Positions 1 through 7,055 of a stretch of 60,625 nucleotides of DNA are shown here, one piece after another. Source of the DNA: JBFMFH01 sp040752275 (lineage in GTDB: Bacteria; Acidobacteriota; Vicinamibacteria; Vicinamibacterales; JAKQTR01); the NCBI GenBank assembly GCA_040752275.1, contig JBFMFH010000011.1:1-60625 (forward strand), read 5' to 3'. Made by a program: the position numbers and the translations under genes. Each line of letters starts with the position of its first letter. The first letter of the stretch is position 1. The notes beneath the pieces were generated by a model, which was not told the DNA's origin, did not search any database, and worked only from the letters and a program-made list of their open reading frames with translations.

Positions 1-145
1 CCGCCTTCTTCGGCGCAGCCTTCTTGACCGCCTTCTTCTTCGGCGCAGCCTTCTTCTTCGGCGCCGGCGCCGCCAGCGGGGTCTCGGCCGGCATGTCCAT
101 CACTGGTGGAACGTCCATCATCGGTGGCTGTGCGTGCTCGTCCAT
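1..145 (-). CDS. Lysine/alanine/proline-rich protein, N-terminal part
   Basis: The reading frame starts at ATG 145 and runs off the left edge of the window. A strong ribosome-binding site (GGGAGGAG, 151-158 on the complement) lies 5 bases upstream. The first 25 residues are acidic and methionine-rich (MDEHAQPPMMDVPPV...). After that come alternating lysine clusters and Ala-Pro, with repeats of the type AAPKKKA. Such tails are seen in histone H1-like or HU-like DNA-binding proteins and other nucleic-acid-binding proteins of GC-rich bacteria. The function cannot be decided from 48 residues. The DNA of the tail is itself a short tandem repeat (cttcttcggcgcagc). Confidence 0.7.
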   Translation of the reverse strand, partial: MDEHAQPPMMDVPPVMDMPAETPLAAPAPKKKAAPKKKAVKKAAPKKA

Positions 146-235
146 GTGCTCTCCTCCCACAATTGGGATCGTCGCCCTTCGATCGGGCTGTCGCCGAGTA
201 TAGGAGTACACGACGCGACTCGCAACGACCAATAT

Positions 236-322
236 CGGGATTCGGGATTCGGGATTCGGGATTCGGGGTTCGGGGTACGGACGGCGGCCCGAATCCCGAG
301 TCCCAACTCCCGAATCCCGGCT
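236..322. repeat. Tandem and inverted GGATTCG repeat
   Basis: Four to five copies of the heptamer GGATTCG (236-275) are followed, after a short spacer, by the complement form (CCCGAATC, 288-320). Together they could form a long imperfect hairpin just upstream of the phosphohexomutase start at 334. The same repeat family recurs at 48494-48526, 56069-56102 and 58621-58655. Confidence 0.85.
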
Positions 323-333
323 AAGATCGCCCC

Positions 334-1683
334 ATGCGGCCGCTCAAGATCGGCATCAGCGGCGTTCGGGGCATCGTCGGTGAGACCTTCACGCCCGAGC
401 TCATCGTCTCCTTCGCTCAGGCGTTCGCCACCTACCTCGACTGCGGACGTGTCCTCGTTGGCCGCGACACCCGTCCTTCGGGGCCCATGGTGCGCTCGGC
501 GGTCATTTCGGGTCTGTTGGCCGCCGGATGCGAAGTCGTCGACCTGGACATCTGCCCGACGCCCTCCCTGCAGCTGGCCGTGCGCGCGCTCGGCGCCCAG
601 GGCGGCATCTCGATCACGGGTGGCCACAACCCGCTGGGCTGGAATGCGTTGAAGTTCGTCCGCGCCGACGGACTCTATCTCAACGCCACGCAGGCCGAAG
701 AACTGCTCGATATCGTCCACCAGGGCGAGTTCGAGAAGGCTCCATGGAGCCGAATTCGCACGTCGGTGGGCGGCCACGACCCGATAGGGCCGCACATCGA
801 CAGGCTCCGGGCCGCCTTCGACGTGCAGGCCATCCGCGCCCGGCGCTTCCGTGTGGCTGTGGATTGCTGCAACGGTGCGTGCGCTCGGCTGTCGCCGCAG
901 TGGCTCGAGGCGCTCGGCTGCACGGTGCTTGCGATCAACGACGATTCGTCAGCGCCGTTCCCCCATCGCCCTGAGCCGAAGCCCGAGACGATGGCGCAGC
1001 TCAAGGCGGTTGTTCGGGCCGGCGGCGCCGATCTCGGCTTCGCCCACGACGCGGACGGCGAGCGCATCGGGCTCGTGACCGCCGAGGGTACCGCCCTCTC
1101 CGAGGAGCGCACGCTGACGCTCGCGGTCGCCATCGCCCTGGCGCAGCGGGCCGGTCCGGTCGTCACCAACATCTCGACCACCCGCGCCATCGACGATGTG
1201 GCGGCCCGCTACGGCGCTCCGGTCGTACGCACGCCGGTCGGGCAGTCGTACATTTCGGAAGCCATGCTCGAGCACGACGCGGTACTCGGCGGCGAGGGCA
1301 ACGGCGGCGTTGCCGTCCCGCGGGTGCTCTGCTCGCACGACGCCGCGTCCGCCCAGGGCCTCATCCTCGAGGCCATGGCCCGTACCGGAGACACGCTGGC
1401 CGAGCTTCTGCGCGATCTTCCGGAGTACGCCATGGTCAAGCACGACATCGGCGTGAAGCCCAGCGTGCTCTATTCGAGGTTGCAGGACTTCCGCGATGAG
1501 GTCGAGGCAAGCCATCCCGGCGCGGATCTGTCGGACGGGATCAAGGTGAGTCTCGAGGACGGCTGGGTGCACGTCCGAGCCTCGCAGACCGAGTCGCTCA
1601 TCCGGATCATCGCAGAGGCCACGACCGAAACCAGGGCGCGCGATCTCGTCGAGTGGGCGCGCGACAGGGTGGGCTCGTCATGA
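334..1683 (+). CDS. Phosphohexomutase-family protein (GlmM-like) with altered active site
   Basis: This 449-residue protein has the full alpha-D-phosphohexomutase architecture (phosphoglucosamine/phosphomannomutase family) and aligns along its whole length with the next gene. Three of the four active-site loops depart from the family. The phosphoserine loop TASHNP is TGGHNP (residues 95-100), so the phosphorylated serine is Gly97. The metal loop DGDxDR is DADGER. The phosphate loop TEP is TES. The sugar loop GEGNGG is kept. The codon for Gly97 is GGC at 622-624. The stop codon overlaps the next start by ATGA, so the two are translationally coupled. It may be a non-catalytic partner or a regulator, or an enzyme using a different mechanism. 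I cannot tell which. Confidence 0.9.
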   Translation: MRPLKIGISGVRGIVGETFTPELIVSFAQAFATYLDCGRVLVGRDTRPSGPMVRSAVISGLLAAGCEVVDLDICPTPSLQLAVRALGAQGGISITGGHNPLGWNALKFVRADGLYLNATQAEELLDIVHQGEFEKAPWSRIRTSVGGHDPIGPHIDRLRAAFDVQAIRARRFRVAVDCCNGACARLSPQWLEALGCTVLAINDDSSAPFPHRPEPKPETMAQLKAVVRAGGADLGFAHDADGERIGLVTAEGTALSEERTLTLAVAIALAQRAGPVVTNISTTRAIDDVAARYGAPVVRTPVGQSYISEAMLEHDAVLGGEGNGGVAVPRVLCSHDAASAQGLILEAMARTGDTLAELLRDLPEYAMVKHDIGVKPSVLYSRLQDFRDEVEASHPGADLSDGIKVSLEDGWVHVRASQTESLIRIIAEATTETRARDLVEWARDRVGSS

Positions 1684-3044
1684 GAGCCATCCCGACACTC
1701 AAGATCAGCATCTCGGGCGTCCGCGGAGTCGTGGGCGACTCGCTCACGCCTGCCCTGCTGACGCGCTTCGCTCAGGCGTTCGGCACCTACGCTGGGTCGG
1801 GAACCATCATCGTCGGCCGCGATACGCGCACCTCGGGCGAGATGGTCCGGCAGGCGGTCTTCGCCGGCCTCCTGTCGAGCGGGTGCCGGCCCATCGACCT
1901 GGATGTCTGTCCGGTTCCGACCGTGCAACTGGCCGTTCGGGAGCGGCGGGCCCAGGGTGGCATCGCCATTACCGCCAGCCACAACCCCGCGGAGTGGAAC
2001 GCGCTGAAGTTCATCGGAGACGACGGTCTGTTTCTCGGATCCGGACCCGCCCGCGAACTGCTCGATATCTACCATCAGGGCGAGTACCTGAAGGTCCCCG
2101 GCCCCGCCATGCGCTCGGTTGAGCGGATGGACGGCGCGCTCGACCTGCACATCAGGGCCATTCTGGACGCGGTCGGGCCGCTGCCCCGGAGTACCAGCCG
2201 GTTGCGCGTTGGCCTCGATGCCTGCAACGGTGCCGGCTCGCTCGTGAGCCCACGCCTGCTCGAAGCGCTGGGCGCCGACGTCGTCTCCATCAACACGACG
2301 CCAGACGGGCTCTTTCCACGCCCGGCAGAACCGTTGCCCGAGAACCTCACCGCCCTCTGCGACCTCGTTCGCGCCGAGCGCTGCGACCTCGGCTTCGCCC
2401 AGGACATGGACGCCGACCGGCTTGCCGTCGTCGATCGGACGGGCCGTCCGATCGGCGAGGACTATACGCTCGTGCTCTCGGCGTGGTACGTCCTCCGCGC
2501 GACGCCGGGTGTGGTGGTGGCGAATCTCTCGACGAGCGCCGCACTCGACGACGTGGCGGCGAGATTCGGCTCCCGGGTTCTGCGCACGAAGATCGGCGAA
2601 GCGAACGTCACCGAGCGGATGCGCGCCGAGAAGGCGGTGATCGGCGGCGAGGGCAACGGTGGGGTCATCTATCCGCGTATCAACTTCGGCCGCGACAGCC
2701 TCGTCGGCATGGCACTCATTCTGCATCTGCTGTCGGCGTCGGGGCGGACACTGATTGACCTTCTGAGCGAACTCCCGAGCTACCGCCTCATCAAGACGAA
2801 GCTCGAGTGCCCGTCCAGCTCGATTCCCGGTGTGCTGCGGATGCTGAAGCGCGAGTACCGGTCGTTCCCGCTGGACTCTCGAGACGGCGTCAAGGTGACG
2901 CTTCCCTCCGGCTGGTTCCTTGTGCGCGGTTCGAACACGGAACCGATCGTGCGGATCGTCGCCGAGGCGGGATCCGATGAAGACGCGCAGCGGATCGTGG
3001 ATGAGGTCTTCGCGAGGGTGAAGAGTACAGTAGACAGTAGATAG
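1680..3044 (+). CDS. glmM: Phosphoglucosamine/phosphomannomutase
   Basis: This 454-residue phosphohexomutase has all active-site loops recognisable: ITASHNP with the phosphoserine, the metal loop DMDADR, GGEGNGG for sugar binding and RGSNTEP for phosphate. In the GlmM role it converts glucosamine-6-phosphate to glucosamine-1-phosphate for UDP-GlcNAc. A phosphomannomutase role is also possible. ATG 1680 is chosen because it overlaps the previous stop (ATGA); an in-frame GTG at 1653 would extend into the upstream gene. The last codons (STVDSR) lie inside the GTAGACA tandem repeat that follows. GlmS and a GlmU acetyltransferase domain are encoded later in the window. Confidence 0.88.
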   Translation: MRAIPTLKISISGVRGVVGDSLTPALLTRFAQAFGTYAGSGTIIVGRDTRTSGEMVRQAVFAGLLSSGCRPIDLDVCPVPTVQLAVRERRAQGGIAITASHNPAEWNALKFIGDDGLFLGSGPARELLDIYHQGEYLKVPGPAMRSVERMDGALDLHIRAILDAVGPLPRSTSRLRVGLDACNGAGSLVSPRLLEALGADVVSINTTPDGLFPRPAEPLPENLTALCDLVRAERCDLGFAQDMDADRLAVVDRTGRPIGEDYTLVLSAWYVLRATPGVVVANLSTSAALDDVAARFGSRVLRTKIGEANVTERMRAEKAVIGGEGNGGVIYPRINFGRDSLVGMALILHLLSASGRTLIDLLSELPSYRLIKTKLECPSSSIPGVLRMLKREYRSFPLDSRDGVKVTLPSGWFLVRGSNTEPIVRIVAEAGSDEDAQRIVDEVFARVKSTVDSR

Positions 3045-3077
3045 TAGACAGTAGACGGTAGACGGTAGACAGTAGGA
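3022..3077. repeat. GTAGACA short tandem repeat
   Basis: About seven imperfect copies of a 7-8 base unit (agtagac/agtagat/ggtagac) span the 3' end of the phosphohexomutase gene and the gap before the methyltransferase. The repeat supplies the stop codon of the former and ends directly at the GGAGG ribosome-binding site of the latter. Confidence 0.85.
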
Positions 3078-3081
3078 GGAC

Positions 3082-3825
3082 GTGCCCCCGTTTCTCGCCC
3101 GACGCCATCGCCTGCCCGAGCTCATGGACGATCCGGCGCTCGATCCGGCTGAACACCGGCGCGCGCTCGATGCACTGGGCTGGGCTTCCGTCGTGAGCCT
3201 GACGGCGCCGTCCATCTGGCCCGCGATTCACGAGCTCGCCGCCGTCGTTACCGGCCGACCGATCCGTGTGCTCGATGTGGCATGCGGCGGCGGTCATCTC
3301 GTCGTGGCCCTGGCCGGCCTGGCCCGCAGAGACGGCCTCGCAATCGACCTCATCGGGTGCGATGTCAGCGCCGTGGCCGTCGACTACGCTCGGGCACTTG
3401 CCAGGCGGTCGGGCCATGAGCGAGTTCGCTTCGTCCAGGCCGACGCCTTCAGCGGAGATGAACTCGCACTCGACGGGAGCGGCGAGCCGGGGTCGATCGG
3501 GTTCGATGCGGTGATCTCGTCACTGTTCCTGCATCACCTCGACGACGATGCGGTTGTCGCCATGCTGGCTCGCATGAGGCGGGCAGCGCGGCTCCTGGTC
3601 GTCGCGTCCGACCTCCGGCGGACCAAGCTGGGCTTTGCCTACGCGTGGGTCGGATGCCGCGTGCTCGGCCGCTCCCGCGTGTTCCGGGTGGATGGGGCGC
3701 TGTCCGTTCGTGCGGCGTTCACCATGGAAGAAGTGCGGCGGCTGGCAGACGCGGCCGGCCTCGACCGTGCACGCGTCATCGCTCGCTGGCCACAGCGTCT
3801 TCTGCTTTCATGGAGGCGGGCATGA
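3082..3825 (+). CDS. Class I SAM-dependent methyltransferase of the type III PKS operon
   Basis: This 247-residue protein has a Rossmann methyltransferase core. Motif I is VLDVACGGGH near residues 62-71, an acidic residue follows in IGCDVSAVAVDYAR, and there is a post-motif FDAVISSLFLHHL. The start is GTG 3082, 5 bases after an AGGAGG site. It is first in a run with an FAD oxidoreductase and a type III polyketide synthase. In Streptomyces griseus, srsB next to srsA and srsC encodes a methyltransferase acting on alkylresorcinol-type products; a similar O- or C-methylation is inferred here. The substrate is not visible from sequence. Confidence 0.85.
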   Translation: MPPFLARRHRLPELMDDPALDPAEHRRALDALGWASVVSLTAPSIWPAIHELAAVVTGRPIRVLDVACGGGHLVVALAGLARRDGLAIDLIGCDVSAVAVDYARALARRSGHERVRFVQADAFSGDELALDGSGEPGSIGFDAVISSLFLHHLDDDAVVAMLARMRRAARLLVVASDLRRTKLGFAYAWVGCRVLGRSRVFRVDGALSVRAAFTMEEVRRLADAAGLDRARVIARWPQRLLLSWRRA

Positions 3826-3870
3826 TCGCTTCGTTGTTCCCACGGAAGCAGGAATCCACCTTGCCGTTCC

Positions 3871-5013
3871 ATGGACCGTGAGCTTTCACGGCACACGTGG
3901 GACGCCATCGTCATCGGGGCTGGCCCTGCAGGTGCCGTGTCGGGCCTGCTGTTGGCCCGTGAGGGCCTCGATGTCCTCATCATCGAGCGCAAGACCTTCC
4001 CTCGGACCAAAGTCTGCGGTGGCTGTCTGAACGGCCATGCGATTGGCGTGCTCCGCCGTGCTGGTGTGCTCGACGGCCTCAAGGCGGCCGGCGCACGCGG
4101 CTACAGGTCAATGGCCCTCGTCTCGGGCCGTCGCCGGGTGACTCTGGATCTGCCAGGTGGCCTCGCCGTCTCACGCCTGACGTTGGATGGCATGGTTGCG
4201 CAGGCGGCGGTCGCCGCCGGGTGCTCACTGCTGACCGGCGCCACCGGGACGGTTCAACCGGACGACGGAACAGTCCGCGAAGAGCGTCGGCTGGTCCAGG
4301 TCGAACCCACCGGCCAGGAAGCGGTGCTGGTGGCGGGGCGGGTCGTGATTGCTGCGGACGGTCTCGCCAGGCATTCGCTTCGCCTGTGCGCGGGCTTCGA
4401 GGGCCATGTCTGGAGCCGGTCCCGCATCGGGCTCGGGACGCTGGTCGACCCCGGTACTTTCGCGGCCCCGGATCACACCATCCTGATGGCGGTCGGGCGC
4501 AGCGGCTATGTGGGCGCCGTCCAGGTCGAGGCCGGTCGGGTGAATGTCGCCGCGGCTGTCGATCCGGGCGAGTTGAGGGCCGCCGGGGCTGCGAGGTGCG
4601 TTGCCGCGATCCTCCGCGAGGCTGGCGTCGTCCTACCAGGTACAGTCGAAGACGTTCACTGGCAGGGCACACCGCCGCTCACCCAGCATCTGGCGCGGCC
4701 GGTCGGCTATCGGCTGCTGGTCGTGGGCGATGCATCCGGCTATGTCGAGCCGTTCACCGGTGAAGGGATGGCGTGGGCTCTTGGCGCGGCGGAACTGGCG
4801 GTTCCCTTCGCCTGCGAGGGCCGCCAGGAGTGGAGTGCGGGTCTCGAGCACCGCTGGCTTCGCGCGCATCGCGAGGCGATTGGCCGCGAACAGCGGTGGT
4901 GCCGCATCGTGTCGGGCCTGCTGCGATACCCCGGTGCCGTGCGCACGGTCGTCAGGGCACTGGAGGCCGAGCCCCGCCTGGCGCGGCCGGTGCTGAAACA
5001 CCTGACCCCGTAA
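3871..5013 (+). CDS. FAD-dependent oxidoreductase (geranylgeranyl reductase/hydroxylase-like)
   Basis: This 380-residue flavoprotein has an N-terminal FAD-binding dinucleotide fold (AIVIGAGPAGAVSGLLLARE, about residues 12-31) and the second FAD motif GDASGYVEPFTGEGM near residues 285-299. This is typical of the NAD(P)/FAD-dependent family that includes geranylgeranyl reductases and aromatic hydroxylases. CxGC near residues 49-52 (KVCGGCLNGHA) is also a mark of this branch. It lies 45 bases after the methyltransferase and 17 bases before the polyketide synthase. In the srs cluster the flavoprotein SrsC oxidises the alkylresorcinol ring to a quinone, so a ring hydroxylation or oxidation is the best guess. 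Confidence 0.85.
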   Translation: MDRELSRHTWDAIVIGAGPAGAVSGLLLAREGLDVLIIERKTFPRTKVCGGCLNGHAIGVLRRAGVLDGLKAAGARGYRSMALVSGRRRVTLDLPGGLAVSRLTLDGMVAQAAVAAGCSLLTGATGTVQPDDGTVREERRLVQVEPTGQEAVLVAGRVVIAADGLARHSLRLCAGFEGHVWSRSRIGLGTLVDPGTFAAPDHTILMAVGRSGYVGAVQVEAGRVNVAAAVDPGELRAAGAARCVAAILREAGVVLPGTVEDVHWQGTPPLTQHLARPVGYRLLVVGDASGYVEPFTGEGMAWALGAAELAVPFACEGRQEWSAGLEHRWLRAHREAIGREQRWCRIVSGLLRYPGAVRTVVRALEAEPRLARPVLKHLTP

Positions 5014-5030
5014 GTCAAGCAGAGTGCCCC

Positions 5031-6152
5031 ATGCCCCTCTTCATCCATGGAATCGGCACCGCCTCCCCGCCGTTCTCGATCAGCCAGGAGCACGCTGCGC
5101 GGATGGCCGAGCGATTCGGCTGTCGCGACGCGGAACAGCAGCGTCAACTCAAGACGCTCTACCGCCTGACCCGAGTCCGGCAACGCCAGAGCGTCGTGCT
5201 CGAGTCAGACGGCCTCGAGGAAGAACCTCGGCAGTCGTTCTTCCCGGACATGCGGGACGCCACCGACCGAGGTCCGACCACCTCGGCGCGCATGGCTCGC
5301 TACGAGGCAGACGCGCCGGTCCTGGCAACCGCCGCAGGCCGGGCGGCACTGGCCGATGCTCGGATCGAGCCGGAGATCATCACCCATGTCGTGACGGTGT
5401 CGTGCACCGGGTTTGCCGCCCCGGGATTCGATCTGGCGCTGGTCCGGGAGCTGGGGCTGCGCCGGGACGTTGAACGCACGCATATCGGGTTCATGGGATG
5501 CCACGCGGCGCTCAACGGGCTTCGCGTCGCCCGTGCGTACGCGGACGCGACCCCGGACGCCTGCGTGATCGTGTGCGCGGTCGAGCTGTGCACGCTGCAC
5601 TATCAGTACGGATGGGACCCTGCGCAGATGGTGGCGAACGCGCTGTTCGGGGATGGCGCGGCGGCCCTGATCGGACGAGCGCAGCCGCCAGCCATGCCGA
5701 AGGCGGGGACAGAGGCTGGAGCGCAGGACTGCTGGGCGCTCGCGGCCAACGGGGCCACGCTGTTGGAGGATTCAGCCGAGTTGATGACCTGGCGCGTCGG
5801 CGATCGTGGATTCGGCATGACGCTCTCCGCCCGCGTGCCGGGCGTCATCCAGCAGCGGCTGCGGCCGTGGCTCGATGGCTGGCTCGCGTCACACGACGTG
5901 GCACTCGACCATGTGGCGACATGGGCGCTGCACCCGGGAGGGCCGCGCATCCTCGAGGCCTGCGGGCAGGTGCTTGGCCTGTCTCGAGAGGCGTACGCCG
6001 TGTCCCAGGAAGTGCTGGCCGCTCACGGCAACATGTCGTCGCCGACAATGCTGTTCATCCTCGACGTCTTGAGGCGGCGCAACGCCCCTCGACCGTGCGT
6101 GGCACTCGGATTCGGGCCCGGGCTGGCCGTCGAGGCCGCGCTGTTCCTGTAA
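5031..6152 (+). CDS. Type III polyketide synthase (chalcone synthase-like)
   Basis: This 373-residue protein is the usual length for a type III PKS. The catalytic triad is visible: Cys157 in GFMGCHAALNG, His301 in WALHPGGPRILEA and Asn334 in HGNMSSPTM. The first ATG after the upstream stop (5031) gives the family-length protein; an open frame continues further upstream but overlaps the flavoprotein. The enzyme condenses a starter CoA thioester with malonyl-CoA units. With a methyltransferase and a flavoprotein in the same operon the likely products are alkylresorcinols, alkylpyrones or derived quinones. It ends 10 bases from the convergent next gene. Confidence 0.92.
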   Translation: MPLFIHGIGTASPPFSISQEHAARMAERFGCRDAEQQRQLKTLYRLTRVRQRQSVVLESDGLEEEPRQSFFPDMRDATDRGPTTSARMARYEADAPVLATAAGRAALADARIEPEIITHVVTVSCTGFAAPGFDLALVRELGLRRDVERTHIGFMGCHAALNGLRVARAYADATPDACVIVCAVELCTLHYQYGWDPAQMVANALFGDGAAALIGRAQPPAMPKAGTEAGAQDCWALAANGATLLEDSAELMTWRVGDRGFGMTLSARVPGVIQQRLRPWLDGWLASHDVALDHVATWALHPGGPRILEACGQVLGLSREAYAVSQEVLAAHGNMSSPTMLFILDVLRRRNAPRPCVALGFGPGLAVEAALFL

Positions 6153-6162
6153 GAGACCGGGG

Positions 6163-6987
6163 TCAGTCCCGCGCGATGACGTCCGCCACGACTCTGAAGC
6201 CGAGGCTGTGCCCGCGATCGACCGGGGTGTGTGTGTAGCGTAGTGCGCAGCGCGCGCTGTTGGCATCGAAATGCCAGCTTCCGCCTCTGATCACGCGTGT
6301 CGTCCCGCCGCGCGCGCCCGTCGGATCGACAGCCTGAGCCGGGTCGTAGGGGCCGTACCAGTCGTTGATCCACTCCCACACGTTCCCGTGCATGTCTCTG
6401 AGGCCCCAGGCATTCGGGGGAAAGCTGCCCACCGGCGTCGTGCGATCGGGAGGCATGGACGGTTCCTGACCATCGTAGGGGAACCGGGCGTTGTAGTTCG
6501 CCTGGTCCGGGGCGAGATCCGGTCCAACATTGAACGGCGTGATGGTGCCCGCCCGGCACGCGTACTCCCACTCGGCTTCCGTGGGCAGCCGGAACCGCAT
6601 GGCCGACGATCCAGCGCCCAGCCTCGAGAGGAAGTCGTTGACGTCGTAGAAGTTGACGCTCTCGACCGGGCAACGCTCGCATCCGGTGAACTGGCTCGGG
6701 TTCTGCCCCATTACCATCCGCCACTGCGCTTGCGTCACCTCGTCGCGGCCCATGAAGACGCGGCGGGTCAGCATCACCCGGTGCTGCTGTTCGTCGTCTC
6801 CCCTGCCCCGCTCCCCCACGGGGCTGCCCATCACGAAGGTGCCGGGCTCGATGGCCACCAGGATCATGCCTGTGCTCGGCTCCACGATGAACGATGGCGG
6901 ACCAGGCGCCACCAGGAGCGAAGTCCCTGCGCCAACGAGGACGACGGTCCCGAGGACCACGACGAGGGTGCGGCGGCGGATGGTCAT
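6163..6987 (-). CDS. FGE/sulfatase-modifying-factor domain protein, exported
   Basis: This 274-residue protein has an N-terminal hydrophobic segment (about residues 6-28, signal or anchor) and a single FGE-sulfatase domain. The domain is recognised from PGTFVMGS, RLPTEAEWEYACRAG, NVWEWINDWYG, RVIRGGSW and LGFR near the end. True formylglycine-generating enzymes carry two catalytic cysteines just after GGS(Y/W). Here that segment is GGSWHFDANSARCALR and lacks the pair, so it is probably a non-FGE member of the superfamily with another or only structural role. No sulfatase is encoded nearby. It converges with the polyketide synthase gene. Confidence 0.85.
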   Translation of the reverse strand: MTIRRRTLVVVLGTVVLVGAGTSLLVAPGPPSFIVEPSTGMILVAIEPGTFVMGSPVGERGRGDDEQQHRVMLTRRVFMGRDEVTQAQWRMVMGQNPSQFTGCERCPVESVNFYDVNDFLSRLGAGSSAMRFRLPTEAEWEYACRAGTITPFNVGPDLAPDQANYNARFPYDGQEPSMPPDRTTPVGSFPPNAWGLRDMHGNVWEWINDWYGPYDPAQAVDPTGARGGTTRVIRGGSWHFDANSARCALRYTHTPVDRGHSLGFRVVADVIARD

Positions 6988-7055
6988 GAACGAATCTGCC
7001 GATCCAGCTGATTCTATCGCGGCTGGCGCGGCAGGCCCGAGCCTCGGTAGGATCG

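Noticed and set aside
1470..3215. 581-codon open frame antisense to the phosphohexomutase
   Set aside because: It mirrors the codon structure of the real gene and runs through the GTAGACA repeat. No recognisable domain.
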